Assembly: GCA_002457315.1 (NCBI GenBank)
Contig: NTKI01000007.1
Location: 1 to 62,234, forward strand
DNA: 62,234 bases
From: Rhodothermaeota bacterium MED-G19
GTDB taxonomy: Bacteria; Bacteroidota; Bacteroidia; Cytophagales; MED-G16
Direction of reading: 5' to 3'
The notes beneath the pieces were generated by a model. The model was not told the origin of the DNA and did not search any database. It was given only the letters and a program-made list of their open reading frames with translations. Every line of letters begins with the position of its first letter. Within the stretch, counting starts at the first letter, position 1. Both the position numbers and the translations under genes were made by a program. This document shows, piece by piece, positions 44,618 through 53,574 of this stretch.

Positions 44618-46387
44618 ATGAGACTAAAATTATTTTTTCTTTTTTTTATTTTATCTTCTTCTCTATTTGGTCAATCTGATTATACAAACTTTGTAAAAAT
44701 TAAAAAGTTATTTATTGAAGAAAAGTACTCAGATGTTTTGAAATCAGATATAGATTTTAAAAAAAGCAGTGAATTTTATCCATACCTCTTATTTTACAAA
44801 TCTGTTGCTGAGTACAAATTAAACTCAAAAGAAAAGGCATTAGATAGTTTCCAAAATATAGTTAAAATTTTCTCTAATTGGTCGCAGTTAAATGAAGTTT
44901 ACTACTGGCTTGTAAGAATTAACTCAGAGAAAAATAATTTAGATGACGCATTGATCTATTTTTCTAAGGTATCAAATTTTTCAATTTTAGATGAATTATA
45001 TCCTATTATTGATCCAATAATTGGAAATATAAGTTCATTCAATAGATTATCAGAATTTTATGAATTATATCCTGAAAACAAATCAATTGCAAAATATTAT
45101 GGTAGATCTCTTCTTAGAGAATATTTAAATAAAGATGTTATTGATGAAATTAATGAAATATTAAAGATTGTTGAGAAAGAAGATCTCTTCGTTAGTGATA
45201 ATAAAAAATTTAGAGTTGCAGTTCTTCTTCCTTTTATGTTTGATGGACTAGAAAACACATATTTTATTCAAAATAATGACTTTATCATGGATTTATTTTC
45301 TGGAATTATTCATGGTGTTGAAACGTACGATTCATTAAATTCATTAATAGATATTATAACATTTGATACTAGAAGAGATCCAAATAGAATTAAAGATCTT
45401 ATTGATGAAGGTAGCTTTGATGAAATAGATCTAATTATAGGACCTCTTTACAATAAACCAATTAGTATTATAAAACAATATTGTTTAGAGAATAAAGTAC
45501 TTATGATTAATCCTCTGTCATCAAATAATGAGATTATTGATGATAATAATTATAGTTTTTTATTTAGACCATCAATAAAAACTATTGCTGAAAAGACTGC
45601 TGAGTTTTCTATTAAAAATTATACTGAAAACAAGAATGCTATTATTTTTTATGAAAAAAATTATCAGGACTCTTTAATAGCTGAAATTTATAATAATAAA
45701 TTAGATTCTAATGGGTTCAATATTATTTATAAAAAATCTGTTAGCCTTGAAGATTCTCGTCTTATTTTAGACTCATTATCAAGTACTTATGAATATATAC
45801 TAAGTGATTCTTTATTTGATACATTAAAAAATGTTAGTAATATTCTAATAAAGGAGGGTAGAGGTATTAAAAATTTAGACACAACATATATGTATACTGA
45901 GAAGTTTTTTATTGAAAATGATAGTATTGGTCATGTTTTTGTTTCTTCAAAAAATTCTCTATTCGCATCAAATATTATAAGTGCAATAGATATTAGGGAG
46001 GATACGATACCTGTTTTAGGGTTTTCAGATTGGTTGAATTTTAATGTAATTTCTGTAAATCAGTTTGAGGAGTTAGATATTTCGTTAATTGATATTAATT
46101 TTTTTGATATGCAGACAGAAACCTATAATAATCTTAATAATTATTTTCAGAAAAATTATAGAAGAAAAATATCTGAAAATTTTTTAGTAGGTTTCGAATT
46201 AATGAATATTATAACGAAAATAACTAGAAGCTATGGTAAATATTTTCAATTTGGATTAAGAAATGAGATCAAAATCAAATCAGATATTTCTACTCATTCA
46301 TATTATCTACATAATAATGATAATCAGAAGGTCCCAATAGTTAAAATTGAAAATTTTGAAATTAAGAGTATTTCTAATCAATTTTAA
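44618..46387 (+). CDS. Periplasmic protein: helical-repeat region plus type 1 periplasmic-binding fold
   Basis: A 589-residue exported protein with signal peptide 1-19 (SSSLFGQ). Residues about 20-195 are helical and resemble TPR repeats (FYKSVAEYKLNSKEKALDSF, VYYWLVRINSEKNNLDDALI). Residues about 200-585 have the Leu/Ile/Val-binding fold: VAVLLPFMFDG, LIIGPLYNKP and PVLGFSDWLNF. The TPR plus PBP1 arrangement recalls LpoA, the outer-membrane activator of penicillin-binding protein 1A, but there is no lipobox. A solute-binding role is also possible; no ABC permease is adjacent. The gene is co-directional with guaA (1-base gap) and overlaps sppA by 14 bases. Confidence 0.75.
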   Translation: MRLKLFFLFFILSSSLFGQSDYTNFVKIKKLFIEEKYSDVLKSDIDFKKSSEFYPYLLFYKSVAEYKLNSKEKALDSFQNIVKIFSNWSQLNEVYYWLVRINSEKNNLDDALIYFSKVSNFSILDELYPIIDPIIGNISSFNRLSEFYELYPENKSIAKYYGRSLLREYLNKDVIDEINEILKIVEKEDLFVSDNKKFRVAVLLPFMFDGLENTYFIQNNDFIMDLFSGIIHGVETYDSLNSLIDIITFDTRRDPNRIKDLIDEGSFDEIDLIIGPLYNKPISIIKQYCLENKVLMINPLSSNNEIIDDNNYSFLFRPSIKTIAEKTAEFSIKNYTENKNAIIFYEKNYQDSLIAEIYNNKLDSNGFNIIYKKSVSLEDSRLILDSLSSTYEYILSDSLFDTLKNVSNILIKEGRGIKNLDTTYMYTEKFFIENDSIGHVFVSSKNSLFASNIISAIDIREDTIPVLGFSDWLNFNVISVNQFEELDISLIDINFFDMQTETYNNLNNYFQKNYRRKISENFLVGFELMNIITKITRSYGKYFQFGLRNEIKIKSDISTHSYYLHNNDNQKVPIVKIENFEIKSISNQF

Positions 46388-48134
46388 ATTCCATTCTCAT
46401 TTGGAAAGGATCATAAAACTCATTTTTGATCATACTTTCAATAAGCCAATTACTTTTAATAAATGGATCAAGTGTACTTTTAGTTTGTTGAAGAGAAGAA
46501 ATTATTTTTTCAATTTCTGTTTTTTGTTTTGGATATTCAATTATTTGATAATCTTCAATATCTGCTAGTTTAGCTGCCAGATTAATAGCGTCTTTAAACT
46601 CACCAACAATATCAATAAGATTTAATTTTTTCCCTTCATTTCCATAATAAACTCTTCCTCTAGCAAGTTTATCAACTTCATCTGTACTCATTGATCTTCC
46701 ATCAGCAACTATTGATAAAAAGTCAGTGTAAATTTGATTAACTCCTCTTTGAACTAACTTTTTTTCATCTTCTTCCAATGGTCTAAATGGATCAATTTCT
46801 CCAATATTTTTGTTAGTTCTTATCTGATCTGTTGTTATTTTAAGTTTATTATTTAAAAGGTCAGACATTTCAGGAAATAATCCGAAAACACCTATAGAAC
46901 CTACTATAGAGCCACTAGAAGCTATTAATGTATCTGCTGGCATTGAAATATAGTATCCGCCTGATGCGCATACATCTGACATATAAGCGATCAATGGTTT
47001 TTCATCGTTCAGTAATTCAAGTTCTCTAGCGATCAAGTCGGAAGCAAATGCACTACCTCCTCCAGAGTTAACATAAAGTATTACAGATTTGATATTTTTA
47101 TTTTTCTTAATTTTCTTAATCTCTTTTATAATTGATTCTGAATAAATACCATCATCTCCAGTTCCTGGTAAAATACTTCCTATAGCATATAATACAGCTA
47201 TTTTTTTTCTGTTGTACTTATTGCTTTCTAGAGTTTTTCGGTATTTAAGTAAGGAAATATTCTTGTAAGAACTATCTACTTTATTTTTAAGATAATTCAC
47301 CATTTCATCTTCATATATTAAGCTATCAACTAATTTATTATTTAAGGCATCATTAGCAAGCTCAGTTTCAAAATTTTCTATCATACTAAAAAGATTATCT
47401 TTATCTATTGCTCTAGAAATAGAAATTTTATCTAAATAGTTTGACATTCTATAGTTTAATAAATTAAGATATTGTTCTTCATTTTCTTTACTAAAATCTG
47501 TTCTTACATAGGTTTCAGCTGCACCTTTATATTCACCAACTCTAAAAAGATTAATATTTACACCCAATTCATCTAACATATTTTTATAAAAAAATGAACT
47601 TACTCCAAAACCACTTACCGAGATAAATCCAGGTGGTGATATTGCCATAAAGTTTGCAACTGAAGAAATGAAATAAGCACCTTTAGTTTGTAAGTCAGCG
47701 TAAGAATATATTGGTTTTTTCTTTTTAAACTCTTCAAGGATAACTCTTACCTTTTCAGCTTTATTAAAGCTAATACCCACATTGTCTACATTGAGATAGA
47801 TTCCTTTAATATTATCATCTTCTGCCGCTTTATTTATTATACTTTCAAATGTTATAAGACTTATTTTTTCTGTTTGGTTATTATCAAGAATAGGAAGAGG
47901 TAATGGAATATCAAAATTCAAATCTAATTCATCTGCCTTCGTATCTCTATCACCAATAACATTTAAATTATTTATATACAACAGACTGTTTTTAGAAACG
48001 GATATCTCTTCTTTTGTACTTGGAGAAAATAGAGCTCCTATTATACTAAAGAAAATCAATAGCATAATAAATGCTAATACGAGTGAAAGAATACCTTTTA
48101 TTGCTCCTAAAAATATTTCTTTTAAAAAGTTCAT
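46374..48134 (-). CDS. sppA: Signal peptide peptidase SppA, long (67 kDa) form
   Basis: A 586-residue membrane-anchored Ser-Lys protease that degrades cleaved signal peptides. One N-terminal membrane segment (about 12-36) anchors two tandem ClpP-like halves. The catalytic Lys203 is in RVGEYKGAAETYVR in the first half and Ser391 in VCASGGYYIS in the second half, the same arrangement as E. coli SppA. NSGGGSAFASDLIARE gives the oxyanion region. It is followed by kdsB-nfeD upstream in the same direction; the 12-base spacing suggests one unit. Confidence 0.93.
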   Translation of the reverse strand: MNFLKEIFLGAIKGILSLVLAFIMLLIFFSIIGALFSPSTKEEISVSKNSLLYINNLNVIGDRDTKADELDLNFDIPLPLPILDNNQTEKISLITFESIINKAAEDDNIKGIYLNVDNVGISFNKAEKVRVILEEFKKKKPIYSYADLQTKGAYFISSVANFMAISPPGFISVSGFGVSSFFYKNMLDELGVNINLFRVGEYKGAAETYVRTDFSKENEEQYLNLLNYRMSNYLDKISISRAIDKDNLFSMIENFETELANDALNNKLVDSLIYEDEMVNYLKNKVDSSYKNISLLKYRKTLESNKYNRKKIAVLYAIGSILPGTGDDGIYSESIIKEIKKIKKNKNIKSVILYVNSGGGSAFASDLIARELELLNDEKPLIAYMSDVCASGGYYISMPADTLIASSGSIVGSIGVFGLFPEMSDLLNNKLKITTDQIRTNKNIGEIDPFRPLEEDEKKLVQRGVNQIYTDFLSIVADGRSMSTDEVDKLARGRVYYGNEGKKLNLIDIVGEFKDAINLAAKLADIEDYQIIEYPKQKTEIEKIISSLQQTKSTLDPFIKSNWLIESMIKNEFYDPFQMRMEFKID

Positions 48135-48146
48135 TAGTTACTAGAT

Positions 48147-48857
48147 TTAGTTTTTATAATTTTCCGCTAAGATAAGATCTTCTTTTGTATCTACACTAAA
48201 ACTATCAGATTTAGTAATTTTAACTTTTATCTTAAAACCATTTTCTAACCACCTAAGTTGTTCTAAAGATTCACTTAACTCTAAACTAGATGGCGGCAAT
48301 GAAATGAGTGCTTTTAGAGTTATAGGATCATAAGCATATATACATATATGTTTAAAATATTTTTTTTTGATATTTTGGTGAGGTATTAATGTTCTTGAAA
48401 AGTACATAGCTTCATTATTTTTATTTATTACAACCTTCATGATTGATTTTCGATCAAGAGCCTCAGAATATTTCTCTTCTTTAATTAATGTACATATTTG
48501 ATTGGGTTTTTTACAGATTGATATTATATCTGATAATTGTTCTTTTTTTATAAATGGTTCATCTCCCTGAATATTAACAATAAAATCATATTCTCCATTT
48601 ATTTTTTGATATGCTTCAAAAACTCTTTCAGTACCATTTAAAGGTTTATTAGAAGTCATTAAGACCTCTCCAAAATCATTTACATGGTCAAAAATATCCT
48701 TGTTTGGAGTTGCAACTAATACTTTATCAAATAATTTAGAATTTACAACAGATTCGTAAACTCTTTTGATCATTGTTTTTCCTCCTATTTTAATTAATGG
48801 CTTTCCTGGAAGCCTTGATGATTCCATTCTTGCAGGAATAATACCAATGATTTTCAT
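48147..48857 (-). CDS. kdsB: 3-deoxy-manno-octulosonate cytidylyltransferase
   Basis: A 236-residue enzyme that activates Kdo as CMP-Kdo for the inner LPS core. The nucleotide-binding opening is IIGIIPARMESSRLPGKPL, with NIQGDEPFI for the metal site and the conserved HICIYAYDPITLKAL. Length is typical (about 245). With lpxA, lpxC/fabZ and lpxD elsewhere in the window it supports a Kdo-containing lipopolysaccharide. It directly follows the NfeD gene without a gap. Confidence 0.95.
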   Translation of the reverse strand: MKIIGIIPARMESSRLPGKPLIKIGGKTMIKRVYESVVNSKLFDKVLVATPNKDIFDHVNDFGEVLMTSNKPLNGTERVFEAYQKINGEYDFIVNIQGDEPFIKKEQLSDIISICKKPNQICTLIKEEKYSEALDRKSIMKVVINKNNEAMYFSRTLIPHQNIKKKYFKHICIYAYDPITLKALISLPPSSLELSESLEQLRWLENGFKIKVKITKSDSFSVDTKEDLILAENYKN

Positions 48858-50195
48858 CTACACTTTTTTTACTTTTAAGGATGATCCTTGATTACTAATA
48901 ACAGCAATATTTTTGTTTTTTTCAATAAACTCTCCTGAGGTAGATGCATCATAAATTTTTTCTTGAATAATAACTTTTCCACTAGGTCTGAGAACCGAAA
49001 ATGACTTGCCTTTCATTCCTACTAAATCATCAGGGTATTTTTGAGAAATAAAACCTTTATCAGTCTCTTGTGTTTCTTCTAAAGCAATTTTTTTAAATGT
49101 TTCTGAGTTAGTAAGTTTTATACCCCCAAAAAGTACTAATAATCCAAAACTAAAAACTGAAATGAAAACTGAAAGACTTGATGCAATTAAATCATTAGAT
49201 AAAACAAAAGTAAAGTCTAACATATCATTGTTTAACATTATTAATATTAAAGAGCTTAATGATGTAAAAAGACCTGTAATTCCGAAGATACCAAAACCTG
49301 GTATAACAAATACCTCAAGAGCAATAAATATTATACCAATGAAAAATAATAAAATTTCCCAATTTTCTGCAACTCCAGTTAAGTAATATGGAACTAGATA
49401 TAACACTAGAGCAGATATAGAAGCTATTATAGGGAAACCTACTCCTGGTGTCTGCATTTCAAAGTACAATCCACCAAGTATTAACAATATCAATACACTA
49501 CTAACTACAGGATTAAGAAAAAAAGAGATAATATCTTCTGTTGAATCTAATTCATATTTTGTAATGCTATAAGTTTTAATACCTTGTCTTTCTAAAATTT
49601 CTTCAATTGAGTTTAATTCAGCATCACAAAAGCCAAATTTAATAGCTTCTTTAGTAGAAAAAGTAATTACTTTACCTTCTGTAGAAATACTATCAACTTC
49701 TATGTCTTCATCTACCATTGCTTCAGCAATTTTGGGGTCTCTTCCTTTAGCCTCAGCAGTAGATCTCATTATTGATCTCATATATGACTGGTATTTATCA
49801 GGAGCTTGAGTCCCATCTCCTGTAACGACAGTTGCTGCTCCTATGCTTGCTCCACTACTCATATAAATACTATCTGAAGCTATAGATATTAAAGCTCCTG
49901 CAGATGCAGCATCTTTGTTTATCCATACGTATATAGGTTTATCAAAATCTAAAATTCTTGTTCTAATATCATCTGCATCATTTACGGCTCCTCCATATGT
50001 GTCCATCTCTATGATTATTATATCAAAGTCTTTTTCACTGGCTTCATCAAGAAGTAACTTTGAATACCTATTAGTTCTTGGATCTATATTAGATTTAATT
50101 TCACCAACCAGCACCTTGGCTTCTTTATCATTTGCAGTAATAAAAAATAATGGTAAAAGAGAAAATAATAAAACCTTCAATATATTTGATTTCAT
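48858..50195 (-). CDS. Long-form NfeD family membrane protease
   Basis: A 445-residue protein with signal peptide 1-21, an N-terminal ClpP-class Ser-Lys protease domain (about 28-225; EMDTYGGAVNDADDIR, Ser98 in DAASAGALIS, probable catalytic Lys134), four hydrophobic segments (about 227-355) and a C-terminal NfeD OB-fold domain (about 390-445, VGMKGKSFSVLRPSGKV). Archaeal members cleave stomatin-like proteins. No stomatin/flotillin gene is adjacent here. It shares a 21-base divergent region with the LysM gene and is the first gene of the nfeD - kdsB - sppA run. Confidence 0.9.
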   Translation of the reverse strand: MKSNILKVLLFSLLPLFFITANDKEAKVLVGEIKSNIDPRTNRYSKLLLDEASEKDFDIIIIEMDTYGGAVNDADDIRTRILDFDKPIYVWINKDAASAGALISIASDSIYMSSGASIGAATVVTGDGTQAPDKYQSYMRSIMRSTAEAKGRDPKIAEAMVDEDIEVDSISTEGKVITFSTKEAIKFGFCDAELNSIEEILERQGIKTYSITKYELDSTEDIISFFLNPVVSSVLILLILGGLYFEMQTPGVGFPIIASISALVLYLVPYYLTGVAENWEILLFFIGIIFIALEVFVIPGFGIFGITGLFTSLSSLILIMLNNDMLDFTFVLSNDLIASSLSVFISVFSFGLLVLFGGIKLTNSETFKKIALEETQETDKGFISQKYPDDLVGMKGKSFSVLRPSGKVIIQEKIYDASTSGEFIEKNKNIAVISNQGSSLKVKKV

Positions 50196-50216
50196 AAAAA
50201 GTTTTAATTTGAAATT

Positions 50217-50747
50217 ATGTCAATAAAGTTATTAAAATTTGGTTTAATATTTTTCTTTATTTCCTATAACAACTCTTTCTCTCAAGACAAAGAATATCAT
50301 ATTGTTGAAAAAGGTGAAACTTTTTACTCAATCTCAAAAAAATTTAATAAAACTATTGAAGAGCTAAAGAAGATGAATAATTTAAAAGGCAATGATTTAT
50401 CAATTGGTCAATCAATTATTATTAATATTCTTGAAATAGAAGAAAAAATAACAAAACCTAATAATGAAAACATAACAAATAGAGTGGAAGGTTTTGCTTC
50501 ATCTATAGATGATTCTGAAAATTCTGATAAGTATTTAGCATTACATAAGACTGCTGAGACAGGAACTATAATTTTTGTAAAAAACCAAATGAATGAGAAC
50601 ATCGTTATAGTCAGAGTGATTGGAAAGTTACCTAAAACTGGTAATAACGATAAAATTGACATAAGATTATCCAGAGTAGCTTTCGAAAAATTAAACGCTA
50701 AGGACCAAATAATTCCTGTAGAATTAACTTATGTTGAAAAGAAATAA
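50217..50747 (+). CDS. Exported LysM protein with a DPBB (RlpA-like) domain
   Basis: A 176-residue exported protein, signal peptide about 1-22 (YNNSFSQ). One LysM domain at about 26-71 (YHIVEKGETFYSISKKFN, then LSIGQSIII) should bind peptidoglycan. The C-terminal part (about 88-172) matches a double-psi beta-barrel as in RlpA: EGFASSIDD, LHKTAETGTIIFVKN, RVIGKLPKTGNND and IRLSRVAFEKL. The RlpA catalytic Asp and His pair is not obvious, so it may bind glycan rather than cut it. It is divergent from the NfeD gene. Confidence 0.82.
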   Translation: MSIKLLKFGLIFFFISYNNSFSQDKEYHIVEKGETFYSISKKFNKTIEELKKMNNLKGNDLSIGQSIIINILEIEEKITKPNNENITNRVEGFASSIDDSENSDKYLALHKTAETGTIIFVKNQMNENIVIVRVIGKLPKTGNNDKIDIRLSRVAFEKLNAKDQIIPVELTYVEKK

Positions 50748-50804
50748 AATAATAGTAGATATTATAAAAAATATGAGATATATTGCGCTCTAATTTTAAA
50801 TATT

Positions 50805-50999
50805 ATGAGTACAGGTAAAGTAAAATTTTTTAACATTTCTAAAGGTTACGGATTCATTGTCGAAGATGGTAATGAAGCTGAACATTTTGTTCATTCAACT
50901 GGATTAATTGATCAAATCAATGAAGGTGATTCAGTAGAATTTGAATTAGTTGACGGTAAAAAAGGTAAAATAGCTGGAAACGTGAAAAGAATATCTTAA
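50805..50999 (+). CDS. cspA: Cold-shock domain protein
   Basis: A 64-residue single OB-fold nucleic-acid chaperone. RNP1 is KGYGFIV and RNP2 is EHFVHSTGLID, the usual Bacteroidetes variant of VFVH. The opening GKVKFFNISKGYGFI and GDSVEFELVDGKKGKIAGNV are family-typical. It is preceded by 57 bases without an obvious hairpin, so it may have its own promoter; TATATTG at 50779-50785 is a weak -7 candidate. It ends 7 bases before convergent pyrE. Confidence 0.95.
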   Translation: MSTGKVKFFNISKGYGFIVEDGNEAEHFVHSTGLIDQINEGDSVEFELVDGKKGKIAGNVKRIS

Positions 51000-51006
51000 T
51001 TGATAT

Positions 51007-51630
51007 TTATTTCCATTCCCCAGGATTTTCTCTCCAAGATTTCAATTTAACAAGTTCTTTCTCGCTGATGTAGTTATTAGCTAGAGCAACTTCTAGTAGG
51101 TCGCTATAGTAAAATACGCTTTCAGCATTGCACTTGATATTATTGAAATTTTCTACTGATACATTAAAACCGTAGTTGAATATTGAGAGTACTGCTAGGA
51201 CATTTGATCCAGCTTCTCTAATTGATTCTACGGCTTTTATTGAACTTCCACCAGTAGAAATTAAGTCTTCTATAAGAACTACATTTTTATTTTTTTCTAG
51301 TCGTCCCTCAATTAAGTTTTTCATTCCATGTGCTTTTGGTTTCGACCTAACATACGAAAAGGGAAGTTTTAATTCATTTGATACTAGCGCACCTTGTGGT
51401 ATTCCAGCTGTAGCGACACCTGCTATGCTATCAACATCCTTATAATTTTCATTAATTATTTCTATTAATCTTTCTGTTATTTCAGATCTGATTTCAGGGT
51501 ATGATAATGAAATTCTATTATCAAAATAGATAGGAGATTTCCATCCTGAAGCCCAGTTAAAAGGCTTTTCAAGATTTATCTTTATTGAATTTATTTTTAT
51601 TAAACTATTTAATAATTTTAGAGATTTCAT
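51007..51630 (-). CDS. pyrE: Orotate phosphoribosyltransferase
   Basis: A 207-residue enzyme that makes orotidine 5'-phosphate from orotate and PRPP. The PRPP loop is VVLIEDLISTGGSS, the flexible catalytic loop has RSKPKAHGMKNLIEG, and GVATAGIPQGALVS precedes it. Length is typical (about 210). It is divergent from the NUDIX gene across 55 bases. On the minus strand a perfect TAAATTTG box at 51671-51678 ends 40 bases before the start codon and could be its -7 element. Confidence 0.96.
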   Translation of the reverse strand: MKSLKLLNSLIKINSIKINLEKPFNWASGWKSPIYFDNRISLSYPEIRSEITERLIEIINENYKDVDSIAGVATAGIPQGALVSNELKLPFSYVRSKPKAHGMKNLIEGRLEKNKNVVLIEDLISTGGSSIKAVESIREAGSNVLAVLSIFNYGFNVSVENFNNIKCNAESVFYYSDLLEVALANNYISEKELVKLKSWRENPGEWK

Positions 51631-51670
51631 ATTTTAACAAAAGTAAGATTAATTTTAATATTATTTCATT

Positions 51671-51678
51671 CAAATTTA
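51671..51678 (-). promoter_or_regulatory. Candidate -7 box TAAATTTG for pyrE
   Basis: An exact TAnnTTTG match on the minus strand, 40 bases before the pyrE ATG; no CAA on the plus strand at the distance that would give a -33 TTG. A leader of about 37 bases would be among the longest predicted in this window. Confidence 0.3.
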
Positions 51679-51685
51679 CCTTTAT

Positions 51686-52366
51686 ATGAAAACTATATAT
51701 GTAAATAATATTCCTATATTTTTTAAGCGTCTAAATAATTTAAAATTAAAAAAAGAAGACTTTGATACTTATATTGATGGATCTTCAGGTATAGTTCCTA
51801 AAAAATTATATTCTAGAGTTTTAATTTATGATAGCTCTATTAATACCATTGTTGACCTACTTAAAAAAATGACCTCTTTCAAGTACAAAAAAATATATTC
51901 TATTACAATCACTCTAAAAGATTATAATTCAGTTCTCAAGCAAGTAAAAAAGATGTTTAAAATAGTTAAAGCAGCAGGCGGTGTTGTTAAAAATAAAAAT
52001 GATGAAATTCTTTTTATTTATAGAATGAAAAAGTGGGATCTTCCTAAAGGAAAACTAGACAAGGGTGAGACAATTTTAGAATGTGCTAAAAGAGAAGTTC
52101 AAGAAGAAACTATGGTAGATGTTGAATGTAAAGATAAGATTGTTTCAACTTGGCACACATACACTAGAAATAAAAAATATGTATTAAAGAAAACAACATG
52201 GTTTAGGATGCTATGTTTAGATGACTCAAAAATGAAACCACAGAAAAAAGAGAAAATAGAGAAGGTAGAGTGGATGAAAAAATCAACTATTGATGATATT
52301 TTATTAAATTCATACAAGACACTTAATTTTGTTATTAAAGAGTACTTTAATAAAAAGTCTAATTAA
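51686..52366 (+). CDS. NUDIX hydrolase with an N-terminal extension
   Basis: A 226-residue protein. Residues about 95-215 are a NUDIX domain with the box at about 120-142: GKLDKGE, then seven residues, then REVQEET. The consensus GX5EX7REUXEEXGU is met except that the late Gly is Met (TMV). The first 90 residues are an unassigned alpha/beta region (YVNNIPIFF, KLYSRVLIYDSSINTIVDLL) that I recall as accompanying flavobacterial NUDIX genes beside pyrE. The substrate is unknown; diadenosine polyphosphates or nucleotide sugars are possible. The 3' end overlaps the convergent aminotransferase gene by 4 bases. Confidence 0.87.
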   Translation: MKTIYVNNIPIFFKRLNNLKLKKEDFDTYIDGSSGIVPKKLYSRVLIYDSSINTIVDLLKKMTSFKYKKIYSITITLKDYNSVLKQVKKMFKIVKAAGGVVKNKNDEILFIYRMKKWDLPKGKLDKGETILECAKREVQEETMVDVECKDKIVSTWHTYTRNKKYVLKKTTWFRMLCLDDSKMKPQKKEKIEKVEWMKKSTIDDILLNSYKTLNFVIKEYFNKKSN

Positions 52367-53574
52367 ATCCCTGAAATAATCTTAATGGTATTTTCAATTT
52401 CTTCTTCATTATTATATACTGACACTCCTAATCTTGTTACTCCACCACGTTCCTCTAAACCTAGTTTTTGAATAGCTTTCATTGCATAAAAATGTCCATC
52501 CCAAGCACAAATATTTTTTTTGCCAAGTAATTTACATACTTCATTTGCAGATTTACTTTTATGAACAAATGATACCGTTGGTGTTCTTAAAGTAGAAAAA
52601 TCAGGCCCTATAACTTTAATATTATTAATTCTGGATAGGGAATTATATAGTTGTGAGGCCAATTTATTTTCATGTTCTCCAAGTTTGTCATATGCGTCAT
52701 CTATTTTATCTCTTAAGGAAATGCCTGAGCCTAGCGATGAGATAAAATCAATTGCCTTCTCAACTCCATGGCATGCGGCATGGTTTAATGTACCTGTCTC
52801 AATTCTATATGGAGCATTCTGATCTTGAACTATAAGTCTGTCAGTCTCTAATTTATCTAATAAATTTAACTTACAATATAAAATTCCAATATGTGGTCCA
52901 TAAAATTTATAGGCTGAACATAATAAAATATCACAACCAATTTTTCTTACATCTATAGGGAAATGTGGAGCATAATGTACAGCATCAAGTAAAAAAATTA
53001 TGTCTTTATTTTCTATTAATTTCTTTATTTTAGAAAAGTTATTAACTGTACCAATTGCATTTGAAGACATACCCATTGCTATCATTACAGTGTTTTTGTT
53101 TATTTTATTCTCAAAATCATCATAATCTAAAATACCATTTTCTAAAACATTTATCCTTTTAATTTTAATGCCTTTTTCAGAGAGTGTTTTCCAGGGACCT
53201 CTATTTGCCTCATGGTCTAAATCAGTAATTATTACTTCATCTCCTTTCTTAAATAATTTAGAGAGACCTCTTGCTAAACTGAAATTTAGAGTAGTCATAT
53301 TATGCCCTAATGAAATACATTTTTTATTTTCTGCTCCCAAAAAAATTGAGGCTTTATCTCTCAAAGAATTCATTAGAATATCAGTTTTCTTACTTGTGTT
53401 AAATTCTCCATGAGTGTTAGCATTAGATTTTTTGTAATAATTAGATATTCCTTCTATTACTGAGTTTGGTACCTGAGTGCCACCAGGACCATCTAAATAA
53501 ATAATTGTATTTCCATTATCATCCTCTAAAGAGAGTGAGGGAAATTGCTTTCTTATTTCACTTATATTAAGCAT
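52363..53574 (-). CDS. Class V aminotransferase, cysteine desulfurase-like
   Basis: A 403-residue PLP enzyme of the VC1184-type group of cysteine desulfurase-like proteins. IYLDGPGGTQVP near the start, NANTHGEF, DLDHEANRGPW, FLLDAVHYAPH and the PLP Lys223 in LLCSAYKFYGPHIG are visible. Unlike IscS/SufS I see no obvious catalytic Cys loop (RxGxHCA); the matching region is ICAWDGHFYAMKA, so Cys desulfuration is doubtful and another PLP chemistry is possible. It overlaps the APC permease gene by 8 bases, which suggests a linked amino-acid substrate. Confidence 0.86.
   Translation of the reverse strand: MLNISEIRKQFPSLSLEDDNGNTIIYLDGPGGTQVPNSVIEGISNYYKKSNANTHGEFNTSKKTDILMNSLRDKASIFLGAENKKCISLGHNMTTLNFSLARGLSKLFKKGDEVIITDLDHEANRGPWKTLSEKGIKIKRINVLENGILDYDDFENKINKNTVMIAMGMSSNAIGTVNNFSKIKKLIENKDIIFLLDAVHYAPHFPIDVRKIGCDILLCSAYKFYGPHIGILYCKLNLLDKLETDRLIVQDQNAPYRIETGTLNHAACHGVEKAIDFISSLGSGISLRDKIDDAYDKLGEHENKLASQLYNSLSRINNIKVIGPDFSTLRTPTVSFVHKSKSANEVCKLLGKKNICAWDGHFYAMKAIQKLGLEERGGVTRLGVSVYNNEEEIENTIKIISGI

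Noticed and set aside
52363-53574. Firm call as SufS/IscS cysteine desulfurase
   Set aside because: The expected Cys loop is not visible, so only the broader desulfurase-like class V family is supported.
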